Source of the DNA: Gracilaria domingensis
Lineage: Eukaryota; Rhodophyta; Florideophyceae; Gracilariales; Gracilariaceae
DNA length: 64,000 nucleotides
Assembly (NCBI GenBank): GCA_022539475.1
Contig: VCMS01000224.1
Location: forward strand, 22,286 to 86,285
Reading direction: 5' to 3'
In this document: piece by piece, positions 28,600 to 39,239 of the stretch
Layout of the letters: each line of letters opens with the position of its first letter
Position numbering within the stretch: the stretch's first letter is position 1
The notes under the pieces: model-generated
What the model was told of the DNA's origin: nothing
Seen by the model: only the letters and a program-made list of their open reading frames with translations
Databases searched by the model: none
Program-made: the position numbers and the translations under genes

Positions 28600-30572
28600 G
28601 TGAATCCCAAGGCTCCAGCAGCCGAGTGTTCCGGACGACCAGACAAGGGAGTGCCACAAACCAAGAATTTAGCCCCGCCCACTTCAGCAGAGATTCGTCA
28701 AATAGCACATCTAGCAGGAGATCATTTATCCGAGGGAATGCGATTCTCAGGAATAACAGTTGATGAGGAATACCCTAGTCGTGCCGCCATGGTAATTGGA
28801 ATTGTTCCGCCAGATGCGATTGCCTACAAGCTTCAGGTTGAGCTCAAGTCCTTCTGAAGTCCGTGAGCTTCCGGTTGCAAAAGGTGCCCAGCCAGTACTA
28901 ACTCCAGATGATCGCGTTTTGGCGGAAGCAATCGTGAAGCGTGATCCTCGTGTGCGACAGTTGGTTTCAAAGAGATATGGGATGTACGATATTGTACGAT
29001 ATCGACGTTTTGGTCTGTGATCCATGGAGCGTGCAAATCGCCGGAGAGTATGAGCCTCTCAATTTCCGAGAAGATGGTCAGTTGGCGAGATTGGTTCAGA
29101 CGTTTCTCTATAAGTGCGATCATCCCGTTGACAACCATTACGCCCCTCCAACTGACATACTTCCAGTTGTCGATCTCAACTTGAGAACAGTAGTATCTGT
29201 TGAAGGATTGGAGCGCGCTCCGCCTTTACCATCGAGTTCAGCTGTTAATTACCATCCTGATCTTCTTCACAATAATGACTATCTGGATTCAACGTTCCGT
29301 AAGACGTTACGTCCGCTTCAAGTAGTACAACCAGAAGGGCCCAGCTCTGCTGTTCGAGAGAATTATGTAGAGTGGGAAAAATGGAGCTTCATCATCGGGT
29401 TCAACTACAGAGAAGGGCTTGTACTGCACGACATCCGGTTCGACAACCAGTCGGTAGTGAAACGAGCAAGTCTCGTGGAAATGGCCGTGCCATACGCAGA
29501 TGTGCATCCTCCGTTTGAGCGAAAATCTGCTTTCGATGTCAGAGAATATGGATTGGGATACTGTGCCAACAGCCTCGAGTTTGGGTGTGATTGCTTAGGT
29601 GCAATTCACTACTTCGATGCGGTTTTGCCAAACAGCAGGGGAGAGCCATATACTATAAAGAAAGCCATACGTATGCACGAGGAAGATGTGGGCCCTCTTT
29701 ACAAGCATGTAGAATATCGCACGGGTCATTCGGAAAGTCGACGTGCAAGACGACTATTGGTTTCTTTCATTGCAACAGTTGTGAATTACGAGTATTTGTT
29801 TTACTGGTATCTTCACCGAGATAGTTCCGTATCGCATGAAATCAAGCTTTCTGTCGAATTGTCTACCAATCTATGGAGCGACGGAGAAGTTGAACCTAAA
29901 GCTGGGGTAATGGTAGCCCCAGGGGTATATGCACAGATCCATCAGCACTTGTTCTGTGCACATTTGGAAATGGCAGTCGATGGTGTTTGCAACTCCGTAC
30001 AAGAGGAGAATATGATCGCTGCAGAAGCTGGGAATCATAATCCTTATGGAAACGCTTTTCGAGTCCAAACCAGGTTGTTGCGTACAGAGGAAGAAGCTCA
30101 ACGTGATGCGGCGGCTGCCCGTTGTTGGCGAGTTTTTAACCCAAAGAAACAGAATTCCATATCCGGGAAAACGGTTGCGTACAAGCTTGTTCCGTGCTCA
30201 TTTGGGTCATTCCAACCACCTTTTCTCAATACTGATGACAGCGCGGTGTCAAAGCGTGGCTGGTCTGCGAAGAAAGCGATGTGGGTCACAGCATGCGATG
30301 AAGACGAAAACTTCCCGGCAAGCGAAGTTCCAACTCAGAGCGCCGGCGGTGATGGCCTGCCGCGATGGACGGCCAAGAATCGCTCGGTAGTGGAGGAGCG
30401 CCTCGTAGTATGGCACAGCTTTGGGGTTACACATGTGCCAAGAACTGAAGATTTCCCCGTGATGCCGTGCGAAAGCAATGGTTTCAGCCTGAAACCGGAT
30501 TGCTTTTTGCTCGGGAATCCAGGAATTGATCTCGCTCCGCAAACGGATCGGGCAAGTGTATGCTGCTTGTGA
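28600..30572 (+). pseudogene. copper amine oxidase (captured in transposon; two frameshifts)
   Basis: Copper amine oxidases oxidise primary amines to aldehydes, H2O2 and ammonia using copper and a self-made TPQ cofactor. The main frame (28941-30572, 543 codons) has AFDVREYGLG with the catalytic-base Asp, ANSLEFGCDCLG, and TVVNYEY with the Tyr that becomes TPQ, fitting the T-x-x-N-Y-D/E-Y consensus. It also has HQH (two copper His), THVPRTEDFPVMP (third copper His) and the typical end GFSLKPDCF-L-NPGID. Upstream N2/N3-like domain text is in two other frames (28600-28857, 28796-29020). The second break is a 10-bp tandem duplication (28985-29004), the first lies near 28845. No N-terminal ATG is evident in the first frame (GTG at 28600). 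Catalytic residues are all present, so loss of function appears recent. It lies wholly inside the Harbinger element. Confidence 0.88.
28985..29004 (+). repeat. 10-bp tandem duplication that breaks the oxidase frame
   Basis: TACGATATTG is followed directly by TACGATATCG. One copy accounts exactly for the +1 shift between the two oxidase frames. Confidence 0.8.
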
Positions 30573-30930
30573 TCACCAATCGCAACAATTGTGTATCCTA
30601 ACTTAAGGCAGTGAAGCCGTATCATCCTCGACTCAACTGCTCGAAGTTTCATTTTTTCCGCGAACCTCCGGAAGCATATGTCGACAACGCTGCAATTTGA
30701 GCAAGACATTGATATCGTCACCGAGGTGTATTTGAGGCGATCAATACGCAAAACTGGATGCGAGCACGGTCGAATGCAACACGGAGCTCTTTTCTTAGTC
30801 GGCGCGGCTCAAGATCTTTATCTGGTAAGAAATGGGTGTCATGGTTGGGGTCCCTTCCGAAAATCTCTTCTTTAATGGATTGATCTTCTTTACTGTGGTC
30901 CTAACATCCCCATTCCGAAACTATGGGAGT

Positions 30931-30948
30931 ATTATCTACGTAGATAAT
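30931..30948. repeat. perfect 18-bp palindrome
   Basis: ATTATCTACGTAGATAAT, with no loop. Such a site suits a dimeric binding protein or may be chance. Confidence 0.8.
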
Positions 30949-32218
30949 TCTATCTTCTGGAAGGCCAAAAACGTTTTGGGCCACTGTCAAAGATTTGTGA
31001 CAAAGATGCCTCTCTTCTCGTTCTTTTTGCGTTAGTTATTCCTCTCTCCGCAACGCATTTCTAAAAGGATAGCGTAATACAACATGCTCTACACTTTTCT
31101 TCACGGATTGGAAAGCGTGGAACACTTCGGTGCACTTAGTTTTTGAGAGAAGGAAGAATCTGAATCCAGATCACCTTCAACACTTCCTTAGTCGGGGTCA
31201 GAGCAGCGCGCTTGGCTTTTCCCTTCAGTGGTTTCATGGCAGATGTAGCACTTGCACATGAGCACGGTCGGGTTTTTGTTGCACATCAACCCTTCTTCGA
31301 AGCAGTTCTTCTCTGAGCGCGACTCTAATCATTTTCTTCTTTATTTCGAACATCGACCTCTAATTCCTAGGTCGAAGTAGAACATTCGTTACAGAAAGTT
31401 CTCTCTCGTCAAGAAGGCCGGCAATCTATGTCGGTGTTCTCTAATCAAATCTTGAAGACTAAGATTCTATCGTGCAGTTAACGAAGGAGTTGTTTCTCGG
31501 CGAGAGGCGTTCGTCAGAGGACATCTCAGTATTGCGTGGTCTGGGTCCTTTTTGATGTTTGTACCGCAACCACATCTCTCAGTTCTCCCTGTTGATGTAC
31601 GATGAAACTGGGTGTAGAGTCGGAACCTGTCCCGTGAAAAGCTAGGCTAATAGCGCCTCCGCTTTTTGTGCCGCGAACATATTTGTCGTATCGCTGCTCG
31701 CCTGTGGTAGGTCTAATCTTCTTAGAGACGGGTTTTTTGAAGAACTTCGGATAAAGCGGTTGCGCTTTGCTTCTCTCTTAGCTATATTTGCTGCTGCTGA
31801 AACTTTTCTTGAAGCACCGGGCGCCTGAACCCTTAATGCTGCGTTTGACCCACCTTGATAACATTTGTGGGAAGAAGGTAAGCTTCAATGCTAATTAGAA
31901 CGGAATTTCCCGATTGTTCATGGAGACCTTGTCTTTGGGGCAGTTCAAAGTTTACACGCTGCAAGCCCAAATGAAAACTGGACCATTATAAACTCATGAT
32001 GATCACGATGATAGTCGCCTTTTGGCTATGAAGACTGAAGTACAAGATAGCCTGCTAAGCCAGCAGGAGTCGCCAATTTCGCTTCAGCCTTAAAAATACA
32101 CGGCAATGTGACCAACATTTCGCCAATGCCAGTTTCCTATAAAAGCCCTCACCCACCTTCGACCTTGGCAGTCCAAGTGACCTCCTCTCCACCTCCGAGT
32201 CGTTCTTGCACCGCTCTG

Positions 32219-32287
32219 TGGCCATGTCTGTGAACTCTTTCGTCGCATTGTATGGGGCTGCGAAAGAGTTCATGATGGACATGGCCA
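32219..32287. repeat. imperfect hairpin with ~29-nt arms
   Basis: TGGCCATGTC...GAACTCTTTCG pairs with CGAAAGAGTTC...GACATGGCCA, with small bulges around a 10-nt loop. A second, looser arm pair (TCTCCATTTAAGAG / CTTGTAAATGGAGA) follows at ~32311-32388. Confidence 0.65.
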
Positions 32288-32599
32288 CTGAACTGTACAG
32301 GAACAGCAAGTCTCCATTTAAGAGGTGTTGAGTCAGATGCATCCAAAACTGGATGGAATTGCTTCAAGACCTTGTAAATGGAGACTTGAGCAGATGGTTC
32401 AAATCCAAGCTTGATTCCAGTAGAAACAGCTCTTTATCTTTCGCTGGTGCCAAATCAAAGCGTGGGCTCGTAATATCGCTGTGAGTCAGAGAGTCTCTCG
32501 GACAAAAAACGTTGAGTCACTGAGAATACCTTTCTCTAATCAGCCGCTTTCCCCCTAGACCAGTACGACCGCTACAGATATGCCTCCCAACTACCATGC

Positions 32600-33856
32600 T
32601 CACTCAAAGCGATGAACAGGAGCCCCCCGAACGGAAGGTCTTCTCAAACATTTGTCTTTGATGATCTTCACCAATGCCTCCCTCTTTAACGAACGGCATT
32701 TTTCGTCCCCTTCGTTTGATCCAGAAACCACGTCAGCCCAGCGCTGATCTTTGCACGTTTTGTACCAGGACCTCGCATCGTCACTTGCCTGGCATTCCTC
32801 GTCGTTTGATATGTCCTTCACACTATTGCCACGATTCTCTACACATTAATTGTGCAGTTTCATGCACAATGAAACAGTCCGGCAGCACACTGGGACATCG
32901 AAATGGAGAAAGTTTAGAATTCTCCATCGCGCGACAAGCATACCAAATGCTTGCTCGACGTGAACGCGTAGAGACGAATGAAAAAAATTGAAGCCGTCCT
33001 CCCACCAAAACGAAACCTGTGAATGAGGAATTGGTGTTATGAGGCTTTCGGTGCAAAGATACGCCTCGTCACCGGCAATCCAAAACTCTACACGAAGTCT
33101 ATTCTTTTCGAGGTATCTACCAAGCTTGGAAACTGAATGAGCGAGTGCGTCGTATGTGGACCCCGCACATCTTATTGAAACATCCAAAAATAGGTAAGAT
33201 GCGTCCACAACAGCTTGAACTGGAAGGGAGTAATACCCTTTTCGATAATAAAAAGCGGCAGCGAATCGGCATGATGGCTTTCTTATCTTTATCGCTATAC
33301 CATCTATGGCTCCTTTGCAGCCTGTAAATGGGCTTCCGTTTCTTCGTGAATGTCTAAAGCCTTTCGAAAGACGCTCCAACTCCTCCATGCTACTTGGGAT
33401 CCCAGGAAGTGTCAATTCTGTCATTAACGCATTGCGCGTTTCATGAAAGACGGCGTACGGTGTTGATGCCCCTACACCGAATCCGATCATAATATCGATG
33501 TAACTAGAGCCTGAAAGCATCCGTAAGGCTATCGCAAGCCTTGTCTTTGACGAAATAGCTGGCCTGCGTGATCTTCGGCCCATTTCCGTATTCTTCTCCA
33601 GTAAATGGGAAACCTTTGAAGGTAGCTTGTCGAATACCTCTTTGTTCATTCGAAATGCCTTCTTGAAAGACTGCGCATTGAGAGTAGGCTCCAAATTTTC
33701 GAATGATCTGGTGCGGCGCACTAGCGATGGCCTTCTAACTGCTACGGGCTTCTGGATTATTTGCGTCTTCATTATTGACACCGAGGTTTGCACTAAATTC
33801 AGTGTCACAGCGGCTTGCATAAAGATCAAATTAGGAGCCGTTTGGATTGCTACCAT
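32600..33856 (-). pseudogene. PIF/Harbinger DDE transposase with one in-frame stop
   Basis: The start is the ATG at 33854-33856. A helix-turn-helix-like N-terminal region (residues ~60-150, including RRSRRPAISSKTRLAIALRML) is followed by the DDE_Tnp_4 core. The core has GAIDGIAI with the first Asp (~185), DASYLFLDVSIRCAGSTYDA with the second, and RVHVEQAFGMLVARWRIL with the catalytic Glu. The last recognised motif, CMKLHN, is followed by TAA (32846-32848). The same frame then reads on for about 80 codons (CVENRGN... to a stop at 32600), as a normal C-terminus would. LHN is usually followed by Phe, Leu or Tyr, so TAA probably replaced TAT or TTA. The transposase is therefore slightly truncated, and activity of the truncated form is uncertain. 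It is encoded near the right terminal repeat, pointing inward. Confidence 0.88.
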
Positions 33857-34172
33857 GTTCAAAGTATTGAGATTGCAGTGTTATTATCTGTAACAAGAGC
33901 TGTTACATGTAGGCCGAAAGCATGAGAGCTTTGTTAAAGCACAGCGACAATATCTCAGAAAGAAAGAGTAGAACGTGATTGCGGAGGGCTCTTTCTGTGT
34001 TCTACGTGCTCATCGAAAGTCTGGTTGATGGATGATGCTGTGTGGAGATTGCGATTTTTGATCGAGAGCGCAGGTGTTAGAGTTTGAATTGTCGTCGGCA
34101 GTGTGCACACTATAAATGAAACATTCGTGTTGATCGCCCTGTGGGCTTTGGGATGTCGGTACGAGGTGCTTT

Positions 34173-34345
34173 GGCGGTACGCAGATCACTGAGCAGTCTT
34201 TAGCGCTACGCTGGGAGCGAAAATGCAAAGTGTCTTGGCGGTGAAAAGAAGGTGCAAGGGGCTCCGGCGGTACGCGGAGCATGGAGCAGTCGTTGGTGGC
34301 CGAAAGGCTCTGGCGGTACGCGGATCACGGAGCAGTCGTTGGCGG
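34173..34345 (+). repeat. three subterminal direct repeats (GGCGGTACGC...GAGCAGTC)
   Basis: Copies lie at 34173-34204, 34266-34299 and 34312-34345, with the core GGCGGTACGCxGAxCAxxGAGCAGTC. They lie within ~350 bp of the right transposon end, where Harbinger partner proteins bind subterminal motifs. I did not find the same motif near the left end. Confidence 0.7.
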
Positions 34346-34494
34346 CCGCCGCCGAGACGCATAGTACGGATGGATCAAGAGCATTGTAGCGAAAATTGAG
34401 TGGCCTATCAAAGAAGAAACGTGTGTCATATGGACACGACAGACATTAAATTACTCTACATGATTCTTTGAGGATCTCAAAGTATGCGTCAACA

Positions 34495-34527
34495 CAAAGC
34501 AACGTCAACACTTGTTAAGAACGGCCC
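34495..34527 (-). repeat. right terminal inverted repeat of the Harbinger element
   Basis: GCAACGTCAACACTTGTTAA... ending at GGCCC, followed by TAA (34528-34530). It is the inverted partner of 26317-26349. Confidence 0.88.
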
Positions 34528-34530
34528 TAA

Positions 34531-35330
34531 TATTGAAAACAAAATGGCGGCTGCACTGCTCGCAAAGCAACGGAAGAAGATCAGATGTAGCAAGGGATGT
34601 GTCGCTTTTTATGCAGAGCACCAGGTGAGGAAACAGATCAGCTGGCACGGATTCTATTTGAGTGATGGCTAATGCCGATTAGGATTTGTGTCGCCTTTAT
34701 GACAAACGGCATGTTGTACCATTGGCATAGATATTCAAGCATAGTCAACACCGAGTCGCCAAGAGATTTTTTGAGCTGATGAAGGCAGACAAGTTGGTTA
34801 CGCATGTGGAACAAGTCGCTCCGAAGCTGAGATACTTCATCCTCCATGTGCTGAATTTGTCCTGAGGATGGGACAGGCTGTGCTTTCAATTGAGATGATG
34901 GGGAAGAGGAGCCGTTGTGAGAGAGATACTTGGATCAAAGCGGATCTTGTTAATGCATGCTTTTGGAAGTCTTGACAATTTACCCCTGCAGACGCTTCGT
35001 GCGGTCACGCTGCACTTTGGTAGCAAAGGGATAGCTGTGCGGCGGCGGTCGGTGCGCGCGCAGAACAGCTGCGAAGCAAGGAGCAAAATCATCGATAAAC
35101 CAGTCGTTTACGAAGATATACAGTACTCTTAAGGACGTGCACTCGCGTAATGGGCGCAAATAAGCGCGAGCGATTCTGGCTCAACACTGCAGGGTGGAAA
35201 CAGTCGGAAACGATTTGGACAGTTGAAATGAACTCGAAAACGAGGTGAATGCCGCTCTCAAGCGCATTGAGCTGCCCGACAATCAAAAAACGGAGGCATG
35301 CACCGGCAAACGAAGACCCCAGGGAAACAC
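34531..35330. other. no supported gene
   Basis: Only short unrelated frames on both strands. A purine-rich leader and ordinary composition; no repeat was noticed. Confidence 0.4.
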
Positions 35331-35333
35331 TTT

Positions 35334-35710
35334 GATATCCGCTTGATATTCCTTAGATATGCTTTGGATATCCGAGTGATTTCTCGGATATATATCTGAT
35401 TTTCGAATTTGGATATACAGCCGATGTACATAGGATACAAGAAAATGCTTACAATATCTATACCAATGATATTCGTCTGATTTTTGGATGTCCGAATTAT
35501 GTCCAAGCAATTCCAAGAGAGGCAACTTTGGTTTTCAAAATCATTCGTCATATCTATTGTTATATCTTTCAAAAGTAGTTGATGAATGTCTCAAGGGCAT
35601 CAAAAGAGTATCATTTTGTACATCCTCTGTCATATCTACTGGATGTTACAGGGATATCATGGATATACGTAAGATATCCAGATGAGATACAAAAGACATC
35701 CAGATTTCAA
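35334..35710. repeat. GATAT-rich tract, partly in 11-bp phase
   Basis: GATAT starts at 35334, 35345, 35356 and 35367, exactly 11 bp apart, then recurs less regularly (35387, 35412, 35468). It returns at 35653, 35662 and 35673. Short frames here (such as 35258-35572 minus) simply reflect the repeat, as Asp-Ile and Ile-Ser steps. No gene is supported. Confidence 0.7.
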
Positions 35711-35759
35711 ATCTAGGGGGTATCATTCGAGCATCTGTATACTTCTAAGTCGACTTACG

Positions 35760-36590
35760 ACGAACCTTGTGCACATACTTGAGAGTACTTTCACAATTGC
35801 AAGCCGGCATTTCACTCGGAGATATACAACTTGATATACTCGATCGGATGGCCGAGAGCACCATCACCGCCGTCAGAGATGGCGACATAGCCATCAACTT
35901 TGATGACGCCCGTGCCGAATTCTCTCCATGCCGTCAGAGCCCGGTTTCGATCGGACACTCTGCAGATGTCAATCGTCGGGAACCTCACCAAGAGGAAGAT
36001 GCGTACGCGGGCGAAGCGCTGGATTGAACAGGGACCAGGGGAGGGGCTGCGGCAGCGGGAGCACTGAGGAGGGAAGAGTTGGGGCTACATGCCCCGCTCA
36101 CAGACATCAGCGGCAGGGAAAGATGACAAATCAAGAGAAACTGAGTTTCGGACGATGGCGAGAGGGGCTACTACTGCCAGTTGGCGCTGAGCTGAGCTTG
36201 CGTTCGCGTGAGGCTCAAACAAGGGCATAAATTTGCACCGCGTGGCAGCGCGCTACGTGTAGCTGCGCCATCCCTCGGCGCGCCTTGGCCTTGTGCGCCC
36301 CCGTCCTCTTCTACACAGCACCACTCTCTCGTGCTCAGTCAACTGCTCTCTGCAAGACACGGTCCCCCTCCACCAGCCCCCTTCCGCTGACCAGTCGCTC
36401 GGTCGAGCCCGCCCGCACGCTATCCAAGTTCACCGCCGCACTCCTCGCCGCGGCATCCGAGCTGGGGCTACATCTCTCCCTTCGTTCTTCCCCCTTCCTC
36501 TGACGTCGCGAAATGTGCACCCCCGCCTAGGAGCTCCGGGAGCAAATCTGCCAGGGAACGTGCGTCCATGTGTACCGCGCATGGTGTGGT
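35760..36590. other. no supported gene; GC-rich 5' flank of the kinase pseudogene
   Basis: Between 36030 and 36560 the DNA is clearly richer in G and C than its surroundings. It may be the retained promoter and 5' part of the copied kinase gene. Overlapping frames on both strands show no domain. Confidence 0.35.
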
Positions 36591-39238
36591 GAAATCAACG
36601 AGGAGAAATTCATCAAGGTTATGGAGCTCGAGTGGCTGCAGGCCTTACTTGAGGACGTCATTCGCGAGATTCAAGTCATGAGCCTTTTCAGCCAACCCAA
36701 CGTAGTTTCTTTCTCCACTGCTTTCGTTCAGAATACCCACCTCTAGATTGTCCTGCCCCTTCTTACTGGCGGCTCACTCCATGCCCTCATGTCCCTTATG
36801 TACACCGATCGGGTTAGCGAGCCTCTTGCCGTCTAGGTTTTGCACTGTGTACTCCAGGCACTCGAGTACTTTCACAGCAACGTGAAACGCACCGCGATGT
36901 CAAAGCCGCCAATCAGCTGCCTGAATAAACCCGGAAACGTAATGCTTTCAGAGTATGGTGTGATGAGATGGATAGTTGAAGACATCTGGGACAGAAAACA
37001 GCGCGAGACTTTTGTTCGAACGCCTTGCTGGATGGGCACGGAGGTTATGGAACAAACCTCAGGCTATGATTACAAAGCCTAAATCTGGTCTCTAGGCATA
37101 ACTGGCTTTGAGCTCTCGCAAGGACGGGGGCCGTACCACAGCTACCCGCCAAAGACGGTATTGTTCTTTACCTTGCAGAATCCACCCCCCACTCTCACTA
37201 GCCCAACTGCGAACATTTTACCGCAAGAATGCCACGATTTTGTTGCCGACTGTCTGCAGATGAATCTAAAGATTCGCCTTTCTGCGAAGCAGCTTCCCAA
37301 GCACAAACTGTTTGCGAATGGCGTTCGGAAACCACAGGACTGACTGGAAACCATCGCTAAGCTACCACATAGAGTTTTAAAAGGGGGGCTCACAATGGCA
37401 GCTTATACGTCGATTTGGAAACCTTACATAGCCGCGTGGGTCTGTAATCCATGCGTTATTACTGAACGTATGGGCTAGAACTTTGATGACGATTTGGATC
37501 GTGCAAAACTACATCACATTCGTGAGAATCAGGAAGATACGGGGTCCTGGGGCTCCGCAGGGCGCAAGCGATACGGCTCCATCCTTTCACTCTATTAACC
37601 TCTTACTGATACCTCATACGATTCAAATGCGACGAGAAATGTGAGCAGCTCCGCTCTTAGTCAAGACGGTTCGTCAGAAAATCACTCTGCATCGGCTACT
37701 AACTTGCCACATGGGAGCAAAGTGGGTTGTGTGAACTCAGCTGACTCTTCGTAGATCAGTGCTACAATTCAAGCTGCGCGGAATAGAATCAATGTCGGGC
37801 ACAATTCAGGTCCCACCTTGCCTGCAAAGACGGTTGGCTTGGTGAGGAAGGGCCGATTTACTGTTTTGGAAGTGAAAAATACAGAGAAGATTGGTGGCAG
37901 GATTGAAAGCTTTCTAGATGATTCTAATGACTTTCTTTGTTTGGTTCCGACTTTGACAACAGACGAGTTAGATACAGGGCGTTCTACTCAACTATTTGCG
38001 TGCTATTTCGCGGGAGGGGGGAGTTGGGGGGGTGAGGGGGGGTGGGGGGGGAGGGGGGATGGGGGGGGGAGGGGGGGAGGGGGGGAGGGGGGAGCGGGGG
38101 GAAGGGGCGCACCCGTACTTATCAACTTTGCTTCTAAGCAACCATGTTATCCTTCATCGCAAACCAATGATGATGCACGGGCGTCAAATTCATCACAGTC
38201 ATCGCCGCTTATACCAGTCCATTCTGTGACCTCTAAGGTTGCATTTCCATCTGCTGCTTCAGCCAGCACTATCGCAGCTCCAAGGATGGTGCAAGCTTCA
38301 AAGAAACGTACTGCTGATGTGCAACCCACTCAATCTGTGAAAACAGGCCACTCGTTCGCTGGTCGAGCGAGTTTATTCTGTGAGTATTCTTCAAACAACG
38401 TCGCACACCGATGCCCTTGGAAATCCCGTAGTTCCAACTCCCAGTGCGTCCCCTGTGTCTCAGGGAGGCACAACATCCAACCCTTGACGCAAATATTACG
38501 AGTGCTTCTGTAGCACGTAAGTCTGCGACAAAGGTGGTCCCTCCTTTGGAACAAACCAAGGGACGTGATCTGCAAAGAGAAAGAGTGTATTTCAGGTCAA
38601 AGAAATTCGAATGGCTGTGACCAAGACCTTTTTAGAGCTTGCATCTGGTTCACGGCCTGCGAATACCTCTGGAAGCTTCCCTCCTCTCTCGTCAAAGATT
38701 GGTTTGGCAACATCCAAACAATCAAAAGCATATTTGACGTGAAGGAAGATGAGCAGCGACAAACGTATAGCACCGCCCCGAAAGGGTTCCGGGCTGTTCC
38801 AAATATATCTGCAACAGGTGCTACGGAGATATTGAATTCAAGGCAGAGAACATTACTTGTTTCGCTGCTACCTGAGATTCCTTCATCCCCTGGACGAAGT
38901 CTTGCAAAACAATCATTTTTCTGCTCTCTGAGTTTGAGAGTACGATTTATGCTTTCGCTCAAGAGAATGAAGTTCTGGAAAGGGAACGAATGTTTCTGAA
39001 AGGAAAATCTCATGGTAGTTTCGTGCCTCATCTTTCTGTTGGAACCCGCATTCTCTCCGTTTCCGACGCCGTTGCAAAACTTACTATTCCTAAAGCACTG
39101 GCTACGGCTTCTCTTACCTATTTACCAAGCACATCAGCTGTGTCATCTACGGTAGCCCAAAGTCATCAAATCAGGGTCAGCAGGCCCAGATTCATCATAT
39201 TTCAATTAGCACTGCTCAGAGTTGCCCAAACAGTATGA
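36591..39238 (+). pseudogene. STE20 kinase of the SPAK/OSR1 (FRAY) type, dead copy
   Basis: SPAK/OSR1 kinases relay WNK signals to ion transporters in animals, and relatives occur in plants and algae. Here the kinase-domain text is recognisable from 36591: a VAIK-like EKFIKVMELE, PNVVSFSTAFV, PLLTGGS, ALEYFHSN, then FVRTPCWMGTEVMEQ, GYDYKA-IWSLGITGFEL and PYHSYPPKTVLFFTLQNPPPT. These last blocks are diagnostic of the group. In-frame stops are TAG 36744, TAG 36834 and TAA 37080 (the last in place of Asp before IWS). The HRDxKxxN loop and the DFG motif are lost (HRD region unrecognisable; DFG is EYG). Downstream text (37818-38500; 38900-39230 with a coiled coil, FESTIYAFAQENEVLERER) looks like a C-terminal tail with LVRKGRFTV, as in plant relatives. 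A G-rich tract is embedded at 38010-38106. Confidence 0.8.
38010..38106 (+). repeat. G-rich low-complexity tract (~100 bp)
   Basis: Runs of 4 to 9 G are separated by single A, T or C for about 97 bp, which is strongly G-quadruplex-prone on the plus strand. It lies within the tail of the kinase pseudogene and reads as poly-Gly in one frame. Confidence 0.85.
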
Positions 39239-39239
39239 A

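Larger units (their letters stand above)
30573..32599. other. ~2 kb inside the Harbinger element without a clear gene
   Basis: It holds no recognisable protein, only short frames. It contains a perfect 18-bp palindrome (30931-30948) and an imperfect hairpin (32219-32287). It is probably 3' flank captured with the oxidase plus transposon sequence. Confidence 0.5.
26317..34527. mobile_element. PIF/Harbinger DNA transposon (~8.2 kb) carrying a copper amine oxidase gene
   Basis: The ends are inverted copies: the left begins GGGGCGTTCTTAACAA and the right, read inward, begins GGGCCGTTCTTAACAA. They agree over about 30 bp with three mismatches and are flanked by TAA on both sides. Inside are a PIF/Harbinger DDE transposase (minus strand, right end), a second plus-strand protein at the left end, and a copper amine oxidase-like gene between them. 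PIF/Harbinger elements typically encode a transposase plus a DNA-binding partner in opposite or separate orientation, so two of the three genes fit. The oxidase is extra cargo. The transposase has one in-frame stop and the partner has a frameshift, so this copy is probably no longer autonomous. Confidence 0.85.

Noticed and set aside
35500-35860. CRISPR-like spacing of GATAT repeats
   Set aside because: The repeats are short, variable and partly 11 bp apart; no unique spacers or cas genes, and the DNA is eukaryotic.
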